Shown here piece after piece: positions 8,741-18,672 of a stretch of DNA of 64,000 bases. The notes under the pieces are model-generated. The model had not been told where the DNA came from and ran no database searches. It was given only the letters and a program-made list of their open reading frames with translations. Position 1 is the first letter of the stretch. Every line of letters begins with the position of its first letter. Origin of the DNA: Hyphomicrobiaceae bacterium (GTDB taxonomy: Bacteria > Pseudomonadota > Alphaproteobacteria > Rhizobiales > Hyphomicrobiaceae); the NCBI GenBank assembly GCA_041397645.1, contig JAWKWE010000004.1:124001-188000 (forward strand), written 5' to 3'. The translations under genes were made by a program, and so were the position numbers.

Positions 8741-9901
8741 TCAAGTATCGGTCTCGGCAGCGAAAACCAGAACTGAGCCCGGCGCGGTGTCGACCTTAAC
8801 TTCGGCCCCCTTAGCCAGGGCATCCTTTTGGTCCACACGCACCTTCAACGGCCGCTCGAAGCCCGAAACTGCAACGTCTAGGCGGGTGCTGTCGCCCAGG
8901 AACTTCACGCCAAGAATACGTCCGGGAAGCCCGCTTCCGGCGGTTGCGCTCGCCGTAACATTCAGGCCCCGCTCGCGCAAACACACGACCGCATCGGCGC
9001 CTTCTGCAATGCCGGGGGCCGGAAACACGCCGACCGGGGTATCAACTTTTCCTGAACGCACGCGAGCGGGAAACTCGTTAATTTCGGAGAAAAGCCGCGC
9101 CACGAATAGATCGGCGGGAGCGCGGTAGAGATCTTCCGCACGGCCCGCCTGGACGACGCGTCCGCGCCGCAGAACGACGATACGGTCACCCATCCGCATT
9201 GCCTCTTCAGGATGATGGGTGACGATAAGCGATGTGGCGCGCGTTTCGCGGAGAAGGGCCAACGTCTCTTCCTGCATCGCCTCGCGGAGTTGTACATCGA
9301 GCCCGGAAAAGGGCTCGTCCATGAGCATGACTGCTGGGCGGGGCACAATTGCGCGCGCCAATGCCACCCGCTGCTGCTGACCGCCCGAGAGTACGCTGGG
9401 ATAGCTGTTCGCCATATCCAGAAGCCCGACACGATCGAGGATGGCGCGGGCCGCTTTCAGGCTTTCGTCGCGCGCCAGCGCTTTCAAGCCGAAAGCCACG
9501 TTGTCGAGCACCGTCAAATGAGGAAACAGCGCGAAGTCTTGGAACATCAAGCCCACGCCTCGGTTTTCCGGTGGCACAAAGCGATTTGGACCGGCGACCT
9601 CGCGTTCGTTGATCAACACCCGGCCCGACGACGGCCTTTCGATGCCGGAAATGACGCGGAGAAGTGTGGTCTTGCCGCAACCGGACGGTCCAAGCAGGCA
9701 AACAATCTCTCCGGGCTTTATATCGAGATCGATCCCGTTCAGCGCACCGGCATCGTCGTAGGCTTTCGTGACACCTTCAAGCTGTATCCGCGCGGCAAAG
9801 GTCGCCGCTGCCCGCGCTTTCAGCCCGGGCTCCGAGCTGCGCGCTGCGACTGGCGGTCCACCGCTTGCTTCACGTATCCTAGTCAATGCCGAACGCGCCA
9901 A
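8741..9901 (-). CDS. ABC transporter ATP-binding protein, FbpC-like, no permease nearby
   Basis: About 386 residues. The nucleotide-binding domain shows Walker A (GPSGCGKTT), Q-loop (MFQDFALFPHLTV), the signature LSGGQQQRVALARA and Walker B (VMLMDEPFSGLD), then a switch His (VTHHPEEA). The C-terminal ~110 residues resemble the TOBE-type regulatory domain of ferric iron, spermidine or sulfate importers, and the sequence is closest in feel to FbpC. The frame opens at TTG 9901, with no clear ribosome site and no ATG before the domain, so the start is uncertain. No permease or binding-protein gene is adjacent. Confidence 0.85.
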   Translation of the reverse strand: MARSALTRIREASGGPPVAARSSEPGLKARAAATFAARIQLEGVTKAYDDAGALNGIDLDIKPGEIVCLLGPSGCGKTTLLRVISGIERPSSGRVLINEREVAGPNRFVPPENRGVGLMFQDFALFPHLTVLDNVAFGLKALARDESLKAARAILDRVGLLDMANSYPSVLSGGQQQRVALARAIVPRPAVMLMDEPFSGLDVQLREAMQEETLALLRETRATSLIVTHHPEEAMRMGDRIVVLRRGRVVQAGRAEDLYRAPADLFVARLFSEINEFPARVRSGKVDTPVGVFPAPGIAEGADAVVCLRERGLNVTASATAGSGLPGRILGVKFLGDSTRLDVAVSGFERPLKVRVDQKDALAKGAEVKVDTAPGSVLVFAAETDT

Positions 9902-9949
9902 TCTTAGGGGCCTACTCGTTGAGGGCGATCTTCCACCCCTACACTCGTC

Positions 9950-10936
9950 TCAGTCTTCGCTGTCGTCGGCGTGCCGCGTCGACGCACCGTCGTCGTCTTC
10001 ATGTCCGCTATCGCCGTCGGCTTCGACATCGCGTGCGGAATCCGTGCTCGCGTCTTCCCTCTCGGTTGCGCTCGGTGCATCGATTTCGACGTCAGCGTCA
10101 GCTTCGACCTCAACTTCTACTTCGCCAATAGAGTCCTCGTCTTCCTCGTGCAAGGCCAGGTTGCCTTGCGCATCTTCATCGCCGTCGTCCTCAAGCGGAA
10201 GCTCGTCGGGCATCAGCGCTGCGACGTCCGTTGGCTCGGGCACTTTGAAGTCAGGTGGCAAATTGGCGTCGAGCAGGCCAGAAGCCTTCAGTTCGGCCAA
10301 GCCCGGCAGATCCCTGATCTGATCCAACCCAAAATGGGTCAGGAAAAGTTCTGTGGTGCCATAGGTGATCGGACGCCCGGGCGCACGGCGGCGGCCACGC
10401 GGACGGATCCAGGCAGTTTCCATCAAGAGGTCAAGCGTGCCGGGCGAGATCGAAACGCCTCTAATCTCCTCGATCTCGGCGCGCGTCACTGGCTGGTGAT
10501 AGGCGATGATGGCCAGCGTTTCGAGCGCTGCCTTTGAGAGCTTGCGCTCCTCAGACATCTCGCGCTCTAGCAGGAAAGAGAGATCGTCGGCAGTGCGAAA
10601 CAGCCACTTGCCGGCCACCTTCACCAGATTGACGCCGCGGTCGGCGTAGCTCTTTTGCAGCTCATCCAAAAGCGCGCCGACATCGTCATCGGTCTCGACG
10701 CAAACCTGAAGAGCCGCAACATCGAGCGGATGGGAAGATGCAAAAAGCATCGCTTCCAAACGACGGATCTTCTCGCGATGGGCCCGCTCGGCCAAGTGAT
10801 CGACCGCGGCCTCAGGATCGGAAAGCGCAGAAGGACGCTCGGCGGGCTGCCCCGCCGCAATCTCATCTTCGGACGTGCTCATCTCGTCCTTGTCGCGCGT
10901 GTTATCCGACACCAACGTCAATCTCGGCGGAACCAT
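9950..10936 (-). CDS. scpB: Segregation and condensation protein B
   Basis: A 328-residue ScpB. Two winged-helix domains lie at about 55-220 (RRLEAMLFASSHPLD..., LETLAIIAYHQPVTRAEIEEIRG, PGRPITYGTTELFL...FGL). With Smc and ScpA it forms the condensin complex that compacts and segregates chromosomes. The C-terminal ~100 residues are very acidic and low-complexity (Asp/Glu/Ala/Ser), longer than in most ScpB proteins. An alternative ATG at 10882 has AAGGA five bases upstream and would remove 18 residues. It follows scpA by 68 bases. Confidence 0.93.
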   Translation of the reverse strand: MVPPRLTLVSDNTRDKDEMSTSEDEIAAGQPAERPSALSDPEAAVDHLAERAHREKIRRLEAMLFASSHPLDVAALQVCVETDDDVGALLDELQKSYADRGVNLVKVAGKWLFRTADDLSFLLEREMSEERKLSKAALETLAIIAYHQPVTRAEIEEIRGVSISPGTLDLLMETAWIRPRGRRRAPGRPITYGTTELFLTHFGLDQIRDLPGLAELKASGLLDANLPPDFKVPEPTDVAALMPDELPLEDDGDEDAQGNLALHEEDEDSIGEVEVEVEADADVEIDAPSATEREDASTDSARDVEADGDSGHEDDDGASTRHADDSED

Positions 10937-11004
10937 CGGCGTAATGCCCCCCAGCTTCCTATCGCAAATTACGCCCTAGTACCCAACGCTCCCTCAGATG
11001 AGGC

Positions 11005-11844
11005 TTAACCAACCCGCTGCCATTCGTCGCCTGAACCACGTTTACGCATGTAGATCGGGGCGAACGGTTCATCCTGACGCAGCTCAACGAGGCCTTCGCG
11101 CGCCATTTCCAGCGTAGCACCGAACGAACTGGCGAGCGCGGTGCGCTCTTCCTCTCCATGCGGAAGATATTGCTCAAGGAAAAGATCGAGCTGCGTCCAA
11201 TCGCCAGTAGTGGCCCCCACCAGCCGCTCCAGACGCTGGCGCGCATCCTTAATCGACCAGACCCTGCGTGCCCGAACCACATGCACGACCTTTATCGTGC
11301 GGCGGCGCTGTTCGGCGTAGGCTTTCAAAAGGTCGTAGACTTCCGCGGTCCAGGTCGTTTCCTTTACCGTTCGCACGGTCTCAGGCGTACCGCGCACGAA
11401 CACGTCGCGACCGAGCCGCTTTCGCGTCATCAACCGCGCGGCCGCAGTTCGCATGGCTTCGAGCCGCATCAAGCGGAAGGCGAGACGCTGCGCCATCTCT
11501 TCCGCGCTTTGGGTCTGAGGGTCTTCCTTCTCGCGCGGGATCAGCAGCTTAGATTTAAGATAGGCGAGCCAAGCCGCCATGACGAGATAGTCGGCCGCAA
11601 GCTCGAGCTTCAGCGACTGCGCTTGTGCGATGAAATCGAGATATTGCTCGACCAATGGCAGAATAGCGATTTTTGAGATGTCGACTTTCTGCGTGCGAGC
11701 AAGTGCCAGCAACAGGTCGAGCGGCCCCTCAAACCCCTCGACATCGACGATGAACGCATCGCCGGCACTCGGCACGTCGTCAAGCCCAGGAGCCTGCCAG
11801 CCCTGCTCTTCCTCGTTGCCTGATGTCGCGGTGTCGCCGTTCAT
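11005..11844 (-). CDS. scpA: Segregation and condensation protein A
   Basis: A 279-residue kleisin subunit of the Smc-ScpAB condensin. The N-terminal family motif FEGPLDLLLALARTQKVDI is at about 38-56, followed by PLVEQYLDFI and LVMAAWLAYLKSKLLIP. The C-terminal winged helix ends in LVELRQDEPFAPIYMRKRG. It lies between nagZ and scpB, the normal order in Hyphomicrobiales. Confidence 0.95.
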   Translation of the reverse strand: MNGDTATSGNEEEQGWQAPGLDDVPSAGDAFIVDVEGFEGPLDLLLALARTQKVDISKIAILPLVEQYLDFIAQAQSLKLELAADYLVMAAWLAYLKSKLLIPREKEDPQTQSAEEMAQRLAFRLMRLEAMRTAAARLMTRKRLGRDVFVRGTPETVRTVKETTWTAEVYDLLKAYAEQRRRTIKVVHVVRARRVWSIKDARQRLERLVGATTGDWTQLDLFLEQYLPHGEEERTALASSFGATLEMAREGLVELRQDEPFAPIYMRKRGSGDEWQRVG

Positions 11845-11911
11845 CCGTTCTCGTCTTTGTACTCAAATCGCCGTGCCCTGAGACGATCCCAGGACTAGAC
11901 CTTACCGCACA

Positions 11912-12952
11912 CTACACTGATTCAGGAGATTGCGCAGAGAGCGTACCTTCTCTGAGAACCTCTTCCAGCATGGCCAGAGCCTCCGCTCGGTCGAAGGATT
12001 GAACCGTTCGCGTGATGGCGCAGGCACGTGCGAATCGCTCTTGCGCCGGTCCTGAAAGCGTAGGCACACCCTCGGCAGCGGCGCGCATCTCGCTCATATC
12101 GCCGTTGCAGTGAAGCGCGACGTCACAGCCCGCTGCGATGACAGATTCGGCACGCGTGCGCATTGGCCCGGAAAGCGCATGCATCGATAAATCGTCGCTC
12201 ATCAGGAGACCATCGAAGCCGATCTCGCCGCGAATGATGTCCTGCGTAACCCTACGCGAGGTCGTCGCTGGCGCGCTGTCGTCGATTGCGGAGAAGACGA
12301 CGTGCGCCGTCATGGCTGCGGGAGCATCGCGCAAAGCATGGAATGGCACGAAATCGCTCGCAGACAGCTGCGCATGTGGCGTCTCGACGACTGGCAGCGC
12401 AAGATGACTGTCGGAGCGCGCGCGGCCGTGCCCGGGGATGTGTTTGATGACGGGGACGACGCCGCCTGCGATGTGGCCCGCAATTACCTCATGTGCCAGA
12501 GCGATGATCGTAAACGGATCGGTTCCGAATGCCCTGTCCCCGATGATGTCGTGAGCGCCAGGAACCGGCACGTCGAGAACGGGCGTGCAGTTGGTGTTGA
12601 TGCCGAGTGCGCGCAGATCCTCCGCCATGAGGCGCGCGACCACGCGAGCGGCATGAATGGCATGCATCCCGACGCGGGCATACATATCCCCATAGCGCCG
12701 GGCAGGCGGCAGCGCGCGCCCCAATGCGCCGCGCAATCGTTGCACTCTGCCACCTTCCTGATCGATGAGGACGAGAAAATCCTCCGCGCCGACAGCATCG
12801 CGCGTCTGCGCAATCAGCGTCTTGATCTGCTCCAGGTCGTGGCAGTTGCGACTAAAGAGAATAAGGCCGGCCGGACGGACGTCGCGATAAAACGCGCGCT
12901 CTTCGTCCGTCAGCGAAGTCGATGAGAGACCGGCGATCAAAGCGGCTTGCAT
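11912..12952 (-). CDS. nagZ: Beta-N-acetylhexosaminidase NagZ (GH3)
   Basis: About 346 residues from the ATG at 12952 (MQAALIAGLSS); the frame is open to 13009. Cytoplasmic GH3 enzyme that removes N-acetylglucosamine from cell-wall muropeptides during recycling. The family motif KHIPGHGRARSDSH, with the His/Asp general-acid dyad, and the nucleophile segment SDDLSMHAL are intact. It lies downstream of the SPOR gene and upstream of scpA. A second GH3 homologue with an altered dyad motif lies at the right edge of the window. Confidence 0.95.
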   Translation of the reverse strand: MQAALIAGLSSTSLTDEERAFYRDVRPAGLILFSRNCHDLEQIKTLIAQTRDAVGAEDFLVLIDQEGGRVQRLRGALGRALPPARRYGDMYARVGMHAIHAARVVARLMAEDLRALGINTNCTPVLDVPVPGAHDIIGDRAFGTDPFTIIALAHEVIAGHIAGGVVPVIKHIPGHGRARSDSHLALPVVETPHAQLSASDFVPFHALRDAPAAMTAHVVFSAIDDSAPATTSRRVTQDIIRGEIGFDGLLMSDDLSMHALSGPMRTRAESVIAAGCDVALHCNGDMSEMRAAAEGVPTLSGPAQERFARACAITRTVQSFDRAEALAMLEEVLREGTLSAQSPESV

Positions 12953-13183
12953 AGAGTGATCAAAGCCTTCCAAAAGGGCGTTGTGCGAGCCCGGCTTTCG
13001 CGCGGGCAATTACCGTCAACTGCAAAGGCGGCTCAAGTCCTCGTTGGCCTTTAGTGTGCGCGTGGGGCGAGAAAAGCCTTTCCGGAAACTCAAAAAGGCG
13101 GCTCCCCAAACAGCGCGACGGCCGGCATAGCGCCAGCCGTCCAAGCATTCAACCCTGCGAAGCCCAGCGCATCAAGGCCGGGA

Positions 13184-15016
13184 TCAATACGTCGTCACCC
13201 AGCAATCGGTGTAACCCTGGGTCTTAAGCTGGGAACAAACCGCACTTGCCTGTTCACGCGAGCCAGGAGGTCCGACGACAAGGCGGTGATAGCTGCCCTT
13301 GGCGCCAAGGTTCGCTTCCGCAACGTCAGGCGTCTTGCCCGACAGTACGCTGGCGTACTTCTGCTGCATGTCGGCAAAGCGCTTCAGCGCGTCCATACGG
13401 CTGGAGCTGGAACGCGGCACAGAAGCTAGAACGGCGACGAAGCCGCTGCCGGTGGTAGCGACAGAGGTCGAACCGGCTGTGGGAGCCGGTCTGGTCGTCG
13501 TTGTCTTTTTTACTGTCGGCTTCGGAGCAGGTTCCGCTGCGGCTTCCGGCTCGATGCTGCCTGTAGGCTCGGGAGCCGGAGGCGCAACCTTGGCGACCGT
13601 TACCGGCTTCTGCGCGGGCGGCGGCGCATTGATCGTGCGCGGCACTGTTGCCTGCCGCGCGGTGCCGAGGCCATCGACGATCGTCAGGCCCGGAACGTTC
13701 ACGGCGGCTGAGGGAGCTGCGGCGGGCTCTTCGGGTGCCGGCGCCTGAATGCTGCCATCGCGACCGACGACCAGCGTCGAGACCTTTCGCGTGCCATTGG
13801 CGTCGATGTCGCCAGATGTTTCGGCTGCCGCCGCACTTGTCGAACCATCGCCGAGGCGGCCCATAATCTTGCTATCGGTGTGCGCAAACTGCTTGCCGCC
13901 ACCGTCAGCCGGTTTGAATTTGGAAGGCTCCGCAGCGCTCTTGATGACGGGCGGATCACCCGCCGAAGAGCCACCTAACAGCGCCTTGTAGCCATAGGTC
14001 ATGCCGCCGCCAAACAGGATGGCGCCGACCAGAACCGCTGCCATCATCATGGGACGACGGGCGCGAGAAGGGGCTTCCTCCTCGTAGTCTTCCTCCTCGT
14101 CGACATAGCTCTGGTCAAGTTCACCACCAGCGGGCTGGGCAAATCCCAAATCGGCGCCCGACTGATGGTTGGCATAATCGGCGTTCGGCTGGCCGTATCC
14201 TTGGTCGTACCCTTCCGCCGCGTAGCCGCCACCATGCTCGGCGCCGTAGCCGGCATTGTCTGCCCACTCGTTCGCCTGCTGGGGCGCGTACTGCTGTTCT
14301 GCACCGAAATGGGGCTCGTGTGCGTACTGCGGGTCTTGCGCGTAAAGCGCTTCTTGCGGGTAGGACGTCTCATGGCCCCCATAGGCTGGCTGATGGGAGG
14401 GGCTATAGGTTCCTAGATCGAAGCTGCGCGGGTCAGCCTGCTGAGGAGCGCCCCACGCAGGATTCGCGGGCTGGCCGTAGGCCTGCGAAAGCTGAGGCTC
14501 AATATGGGGCGCTGCAGCACGCCCCTGCGTCTGCGGTGCAAAATCGTAGCCCTGGGGAGGATACCCCTGGCTGTTTGGCACCTGAGTGTTGTGCACGCCG
14601 CGTTGCGCTTGAGGCGCAGGCTGCTGGGCGCGGGGTGCCATTGCGGAGGCTAACGGTTCAAATTGCGGCGCGTAGGACTGCGCTGCGGCACGGCCGCCCG
14701 TCGTCGGCGTGGCGCTGAAAGCTGGATAGTCGGGCTCGCCGTAACCACCGCCGTAAGGCTGCTGATAGGCGGCGTTATTCGCTGCCTGCGGCGCGTGCGC
14801 CGATGGCTGGCCGTAGCCTTGCTGTCCGTAGGACGAATTTTGAGGCGCATAACCGGCGTTCTGATAACCGGGCGACTGTGGAGGAGCTGGCAGTTGTCCA
14901 CCTTGCGGTACGCGTCCACCGGCGCCCTGCGAAGATTGGCCCCACTGGCTCTGATTTTGCGATGGCGCGGCAGGGCGTGCGAATTGCTGACCCTGCTTAC
15001 CGTGCACCGGAGACAT
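13184..15016 (-). CDS. SPOR-domain membrane protein with long Gln/Pro-rich N-terminus
   Basis: About 610 residues. The first ~310 are low-complexity, rich in Gln, Tyr, Ala, Gly and Pro, and presumably cytoplasmic and disordered. An acidic stretch precedes one membrane helix (MMMAAVLVGAILFGGGM, about 320-340). A Pro/Ala/Thr-rich periplasmic linker follows, and a SPOR domain (about 525-610) ends in CWVTTY. SPOR binds denuded septal peptidoglycan, which suggests a division role. The ATG at 15016 has GAGGGG 8-9 bases upstream; the GTG at 15025 is too close to that site. It lies between argS and nagZ. Confidence 0.88.
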   Translation of the reverse strand: MSPVHGKQGQQFARPAAPSQNQSQWGQSSQGAGGRVPQGGQLPAPPQSPGYQNAGYAPQNSSYGQQGYGQPSAHAPQAANNAAYQQPYGGGYGEPDYPAFSATPTTGGRAAAQSYAPQFEPLASAMAPRAQQPAPQAQRGVHNTQVPNSQGYPPQGYDFAPQTQGRAAAPHIEPQLSQAYGQPANPAWGAPQQADPRSFDLGTYSPSHQPAYGGHETSYPQEALYAQDPQYAHEPHFGAEQQYAPQQANEWADNAGYGAEHGGGYAAEGYDQGYGQPNADYANHQSGADLGFAQPAGGELDQSYVDEEEDYEEEAPSRARRPMMMAAVLVGAILFGGGMTYGYKALLGGSSAGDPPVIKSAAEPSKFKPADGGGKQFAHTDSKIMGRLGDGSTSAAAAETSGDIDANGTRKVSTLVVGRDGSIQAPAPEEPAAAPSAAVNVPGLTIVDGLGTARQATVPRTINAPPPAQKPVTVAKVAPPAPEPTGSIEPEAAAEPAPKPTVKKTTTTRPAPTAGSTSVATTGSGFVAVLASVPRSSSSRMDALKRFADMQQKYASVLSGKTPDVAEANLGAKGSYHRLVVGPPGSREQASAVCSQLKTQGYTDCWVTTY

Positions 15017-15079
15017 ATGGCTCACCCCTCGAAACTGGAACCCGCGGAAACCCCTTCCCTGGTCCTACGAATCGCGAGT

Positions 15080-16840
15080 CTAGCGCATCGCATCGGGTGC
15101 CTCGACGCCGAGGACCTTAAGACCTGAGTTTATCACCTGCTTTGTCGCGGCAACGAGCGCCAAACGCGCTTGTGTCGCAACCCCGTCATTTGCCTGGATA
15201 AATCGCAAATGTGGCGAATCATTGCCTCGCGTCCACAGACCGTGGAACGCGCTTGCTACATCATAAAGATAGAAGGCCACCCGGTGCGGTTCGTGAGCCT
15301 TGGCGGCGCCTTCTAGCTTGACGGGAAATTCCGCTAGTTTGCGGATCAGGTCCACCTCGGCGGCATCCAATAGGAGCGAGAGGTTTGTTTTTGCAAGCGT
15401 TTCCACTGACGTGTCCAACGACGGCATCTGCTCCTTGACGTTGCGGAACACACTGGCCGCACGCGCATGGGCGTACTGGACGTAGAACACCGGATTGTCC
15501 TTCGACTGCTCCGTCACTTTGGCGAAATCGAAGTCCAGCTCCTCCTGGTTCTTGCGGTAGAGCATCATGAAGCGGACCGGATCTCGCCCCACCTCATCGA
15601 CGACGTCGCGCAGTGTCACGAACGTGCCTGCCCGCTTCGACATCTTGAACGGCTCGCCGTTCTTGAACAGCTTGACCAGACTGACGACCTTGATGTCGAA
15701 ATCGGCCTTGTTATCCGACAACGCCGCAACGGCAGACTTCATCCGGCTGATGTAGCCGATGTGGTCGGCGCCAAAGACATTGATGAGATGCAGAAAGCCG
15801 CGCTGCAGCTTGTCCCAGTGATAGGCAATATCGCCCGCGAAATAAGTGTAGCTACCGTCCGACTTCTGGATGGCCCGGTCCTCGTCGTCACCGAAGGCGG
15901 TGGACTTGAAGAGGGTTTGCTCGCGGTCCTCCCACTCTTCGTCGTCGTGCCCTTTGGGCTTCTCCAACCGCCCTTCGTAGACGAGTCCCTTCGCCCGCAA
16001 TTCGTCGAGGGCCACCTTGATCTTGTCGGTCCCTGCCTGAGTGAGCGAGGCTTCAGAGAAGAAAACGTTATGGCGGATGTTGAGGGCGGCGAGATCGTCG
16101 CGGATTACCTCCATCATCATGCCGATTGCGAAGGCGCGCACCAGCGGAAGCCACTCGTTCTCCGGCATTGAAAGGAGCTTCTTGCCGTATTCGTTCGCGA
16201 GAGCCTGACCGACGGGAACGAGATATTCCCCCGGATAGAAGCCCTCAGGGATTGCACCGATGTCCTCGCCCAGCGCCTCGCGATAGCGCAGGAACGCCGA
16301 CTGGGCGAGCACGTTGACCTGCCCTCCGGCGTCATTGATGTAATACTCGCGGGTCACGTCGTAGCCGACAAAGCCAAGCAAATTACCCAGCGCGTCACCG
16401 AAAACAGCGCCTCGGCAATGGCCGACGTGCATTGGCCCGGTGGGATTGGCGGAGACGTACTCCAGGTTCACCTTTTCGCCATCCGACAGGCCACCGGCGC
16501 CAAACTTATCGCCTTGGGCGACGATCGCGCGAATTAACGCGTGCCAGACTTCAGGCGCGAACGTGACGTTGAGGAACCCCGGCCCGGCGATTTCCGCTTT
16601 GGCAATAGATGCATCGCTCTCAAGTTTGCTCTTGATAAGTTCCGCAATGTCGCGCGGCTTCATCTTCGCGGCCTTCGCCAGCACCATGGCGGAATTGATC
16701 GCGACATCTCCGTGAGAAGGATCACGTGGAGCGTCGGCTTGCGGCTGAGGAATTGCAAGATCGGCAGGCAGCTTGCCTTCCGACTTCAGCGCTTCGAGAG
16801 CGGCTTTCACTTTGGCTTCTACGTCGGCAAAGATGTTCAT
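15080..16840 (-). CDS. argS: Arginine--tRNA ligase
   Basis: A 586-residue class I synthetase that charges tRNA-Arg. It has the N-terminal Add1 domain, the HIGH-type motif (PTGPMHVGHCRGAVFGDALG), the KMSKS-type motif (FKMSKRAGTFVTL) and the C-terminal DALR anticodon-binding domain. ATG at 16840 has AGGA seven bases upstream. It follows dgt by 65 bases in the same direction. Confidence 0.97.
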   Translation of the reverse strand: MNIFADVEAKVKAALEALKSEGKLPADLAIPQPQADAPRDPSHGDVAINSAMVLAKAAKMKPRDIAELIKSKLESDASIAKAEIAGPGFLNVTFAPEVWHALIRAIVAQGDKFGAGGLSDGEKVNLEYVSANPTGPMHVGHCRGAVFGDALGNLLGFVGYDVTREYYINDAGGQVNVLAQSAFLRYREALGEDIGAIPEGFYPGEYLVPVGQALANEYGKKLLSMPENEWLPLVRAFAIGMMMEVIRDDLAALNIRHNVFFSEASLTQAGTDKIKVALDELRAKGLVYEGRLEKPKGHDDEEWEDREQTLFKSTAFGDDEDRAIQKSDGSYTYFAGDIAYHWDKLQRGFLHLINVFGADHIGYISRMKSAVAALSDNKADFDIKVVSLVKLFKNGEPFKMSKRAGTFVTLRDVVDEVGRDPVRFMMLYRKNQEELDFDFAKVTEQSKDNPVFYVQYAHARAASVFRNVKEQMPSLDTSVETLAKTNLSLLLDAAEVDLIRKLAEFPVKLEGAAKAHEPHRVAFYLYDVASAFHGLWTRGNDSPHLRFIQANDGVATQARLALVAATKQVINSGLKVLGVEAPDAMR

Positions 16841-16905
16841 TGAGAAATCCTGGGCGGGCTCGCCCGTCTGTCAGGGGGCGCAAGGAGACTTCGGAAGCCG
16901 CGCTC

Positions 16906-18141
16906 CTAGCGCAGTTCCGGGGTGTTATCAAACAGGCGACGGTGCTCTGCAATGGCATAGCGGTCGGTCTGACCGGCCAGATAGTCGGCAGCCAGCCGTG
17001 CCTGATCGCGCTCGTCCAGCGTGCGCATGATCTCGATCCATTGCCGCGGCAGGGCTTCTGGGTCGCCGGAATCGTTGTAGCGGCCGAACAATTGCGTGAC
17101 GATTTGCTCCGCTCCCTCCATGACCCGCAGAACGCGTTCATGATGATAGACCTTGGTGAACATGAAGGCCTTGAGGTCCGCCAGATCGCGCGACATCGCG
17201 GGGGAAAAGGCGATGGTCGCCGCATTGGCGGCGCGAATATCGTTGGGACTTTCCGGCGCGAGCACCTGAAGCCGCCGCCGGCTCTCACTCACGACGTCCG
17301 CAATCATCGCGGTAATCATGCGCCGGGTCAGCTCGTAGATCACACGGCCGCCAGCCTGCGAGCCCGCCTTCACGCGAACGGCCTCAGCCAGTGCTCCCGC
17401 TAAAGGCACCCCTTCCAGCATCTTGAACTTTAGAAGTCCTGCCCGCAGCCCATCGTCGATATCATGCGAAAGGTAGGCGATATCGTCGGAAAGGCTTGCG
17501 ACCTGCGCCTCCGCACTGGCCCAGCGATCCAATTCGAGGCTGCGCCACGCTTCAACCCCGCGCACCGCCTTGGCAACGGGATCGTTGCGATCCTCAACCG
17601 GCCCGTTGTGCTTTGCCAGTCCCTCCAACATTTCCCAAGTGAGATTGAGCCCGTCGAAATCCAGATACTTGCGTTCCAGTGCGGTGACGACCCGCAGCGA
17701 TTGCGCATTGTGATCGAACCCGCCGTAGCCCAGCATCGCGTTGTCGAGCGCACGTTCGCCAGCGTGTCCAAATGGCGGATGTCCTAGGTCGTGTGCCAGG
17801 GCCAACGCCTCGGCCAGGTCCTCGTCCAGCCGCAGCTGGCGCGCGATCGTGCGGGCAATCTGAGCCACCTCCAGCGTATGCGTCAGCCGAGTGCGATAGT
17901 GGTCGCCCTCATGGTAGATGAACACCTGCGTCTTGTATGTGAGACGCCGGAAGGCGGTGGCGTGCAGGATGCGATCGCGGTCACGCTGGAAGGGCGAGCG
18001 CGTGGTGCATTCGCTTTCAAGGTGCTGGCGGCCGCGCGAGGGCACAGCGCTGGCGGCGTACAAGGCGGGCCGCCGCTCGCCTGGCCTCAGCGCGGCACCG
18101 TAGTCCGCCTTTTCGGATACCGGCTTGATCTTAATCGCCAT
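16906..18141 (-). CDS. dgt: dGTP triphosphohydrolase-like protein (Dgt family)
   Basis: A 411-residue HD-domain enzyme. It has the N-terminal S-P-F-Q-R-D-R-D-R-I-L-H motif, R-L-T-H-T-L-E-V-A-Q, and the HD pair ALAHDLGHPPFGHAGE that binds the metal. A distal Asp lies in SLSDDIAYLSHDIDDG. Family members cleave deoxynucleoside triphosphates to the nucleoside and tripolyphosphate, controlling dNTP pools. It is divergent from erpA, with a 167-base gap that must hold both promoters. Confidence 0.93.
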   Translation of the reverse strand: MAIKIKPVSEKADYGAALRPGERRPALYAASAVPSRGRQHLESECTTRSPFQRDRDRILHATAFRRLTYKTQVFIYHEGDHYRTRLTHTLEVAQIARTIARQLRLDEDLAEALALAHDLGHPPFGHAGERALDNAMLGYGGFDHNAQSLRVVTALERKYLDFDGLNLTWEMLEGLAKHNGPVEDRNDPVAKAVRGVEAWRSLELDRWASAEAQVASLSDDIAYLSHDIDDGLRAGLLKFKMLEGVPLAGALAEAVRVKAGSQAGGRVIYELTRRMITAMIADVVSESRRRLQVLAPESPNDIRAANAATIAFSPAMSRDLADLKAFMFTKVYHHERVLRVMEGAEQIVTQLFGRYNDSGDPEALPRQWIEIMRTLDERDQARLAADYLAGQTDRYAIAEHRRLFDNTPELR

Positions 18142-18308
18142 TCCGCCCTGTCTATGTCCGGCTGGGGAGGCTCAACCGATTTGACATTGGCCCCCACAGC
18201 CCTATCTACTTGATAATGCTGCCCCCACTCCTAGAGCGTGGGGCAGCAGCTGCGCAACCGCCAATGGCCCTTTCGGGTCAACGGCCAACGTCGCGAAGTA
18301 GAGAGGCC

Positions 18309-18632
18309 ATGAGCGTTACTTTGACCGACCGCGCCGCACGGCGCATCGCCGAAATTACGGCCGTAGAGCCCGGAACGCCTTTGCTGCGCGTTTCGGTGGA
18401 GGGCGGCGGCTGCTCGGGCTTCCAGTATAAATTCGATCTCGTATCCGACAGAGCCGAAGACGATCTTGTACTCGAAAAGGCCGGAGCCACGGTGCTGATC
18501 GATCCTGTTTCGGTGCAGTACATGGAAGGCTCAGAGATCGACTTCGTCGACGATCTCATAGGTTCTGCCTTCAAGATCAACAATCCGGTCGCCACTGCTT
18601 CGTGCGGATGCGGTACCAGCTTCTCGATCTGA
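18309..18632 (+). CDS. erpA: A-type Fe-S carrier ErpA
   Basis: A 107-residue HesB/IscA-type protein. The three conserved cysteines are in place: GGGCSGFQY and the C-terminal CGCGTSFSI. It carries iron-sulfur clusters to apo-targets such as respiratory enzymes, relevant to the many Fe-S proteins in this window. The ATG at 18309 begins MSVTLTDRAARRI, the normal family start; an upstream in-frame extension to 18210 has no family support. It is followed by the MoaD-like gene after 40 bases. Confidence 0.93.
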   Translation: MSVTLTDRAARRIAEITAVEPGTPLLRVSVEGGGCSGFQYKFDLVSDRAEDDLVLEKAGATVLIDPVSVQYMEGSEIDFVDDLIGSAFKINNPVATASCGCGTSFSI

Positions 18633-18672
18633 AGACGCGACGGGCTCTCTATTGAACACGTGTTGAGGTTCC

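Noticed and set aside
15467..16171. 234-codon plus-strand frame
   Set aside because: Antisense to argS; an effect of high G+C codon use.
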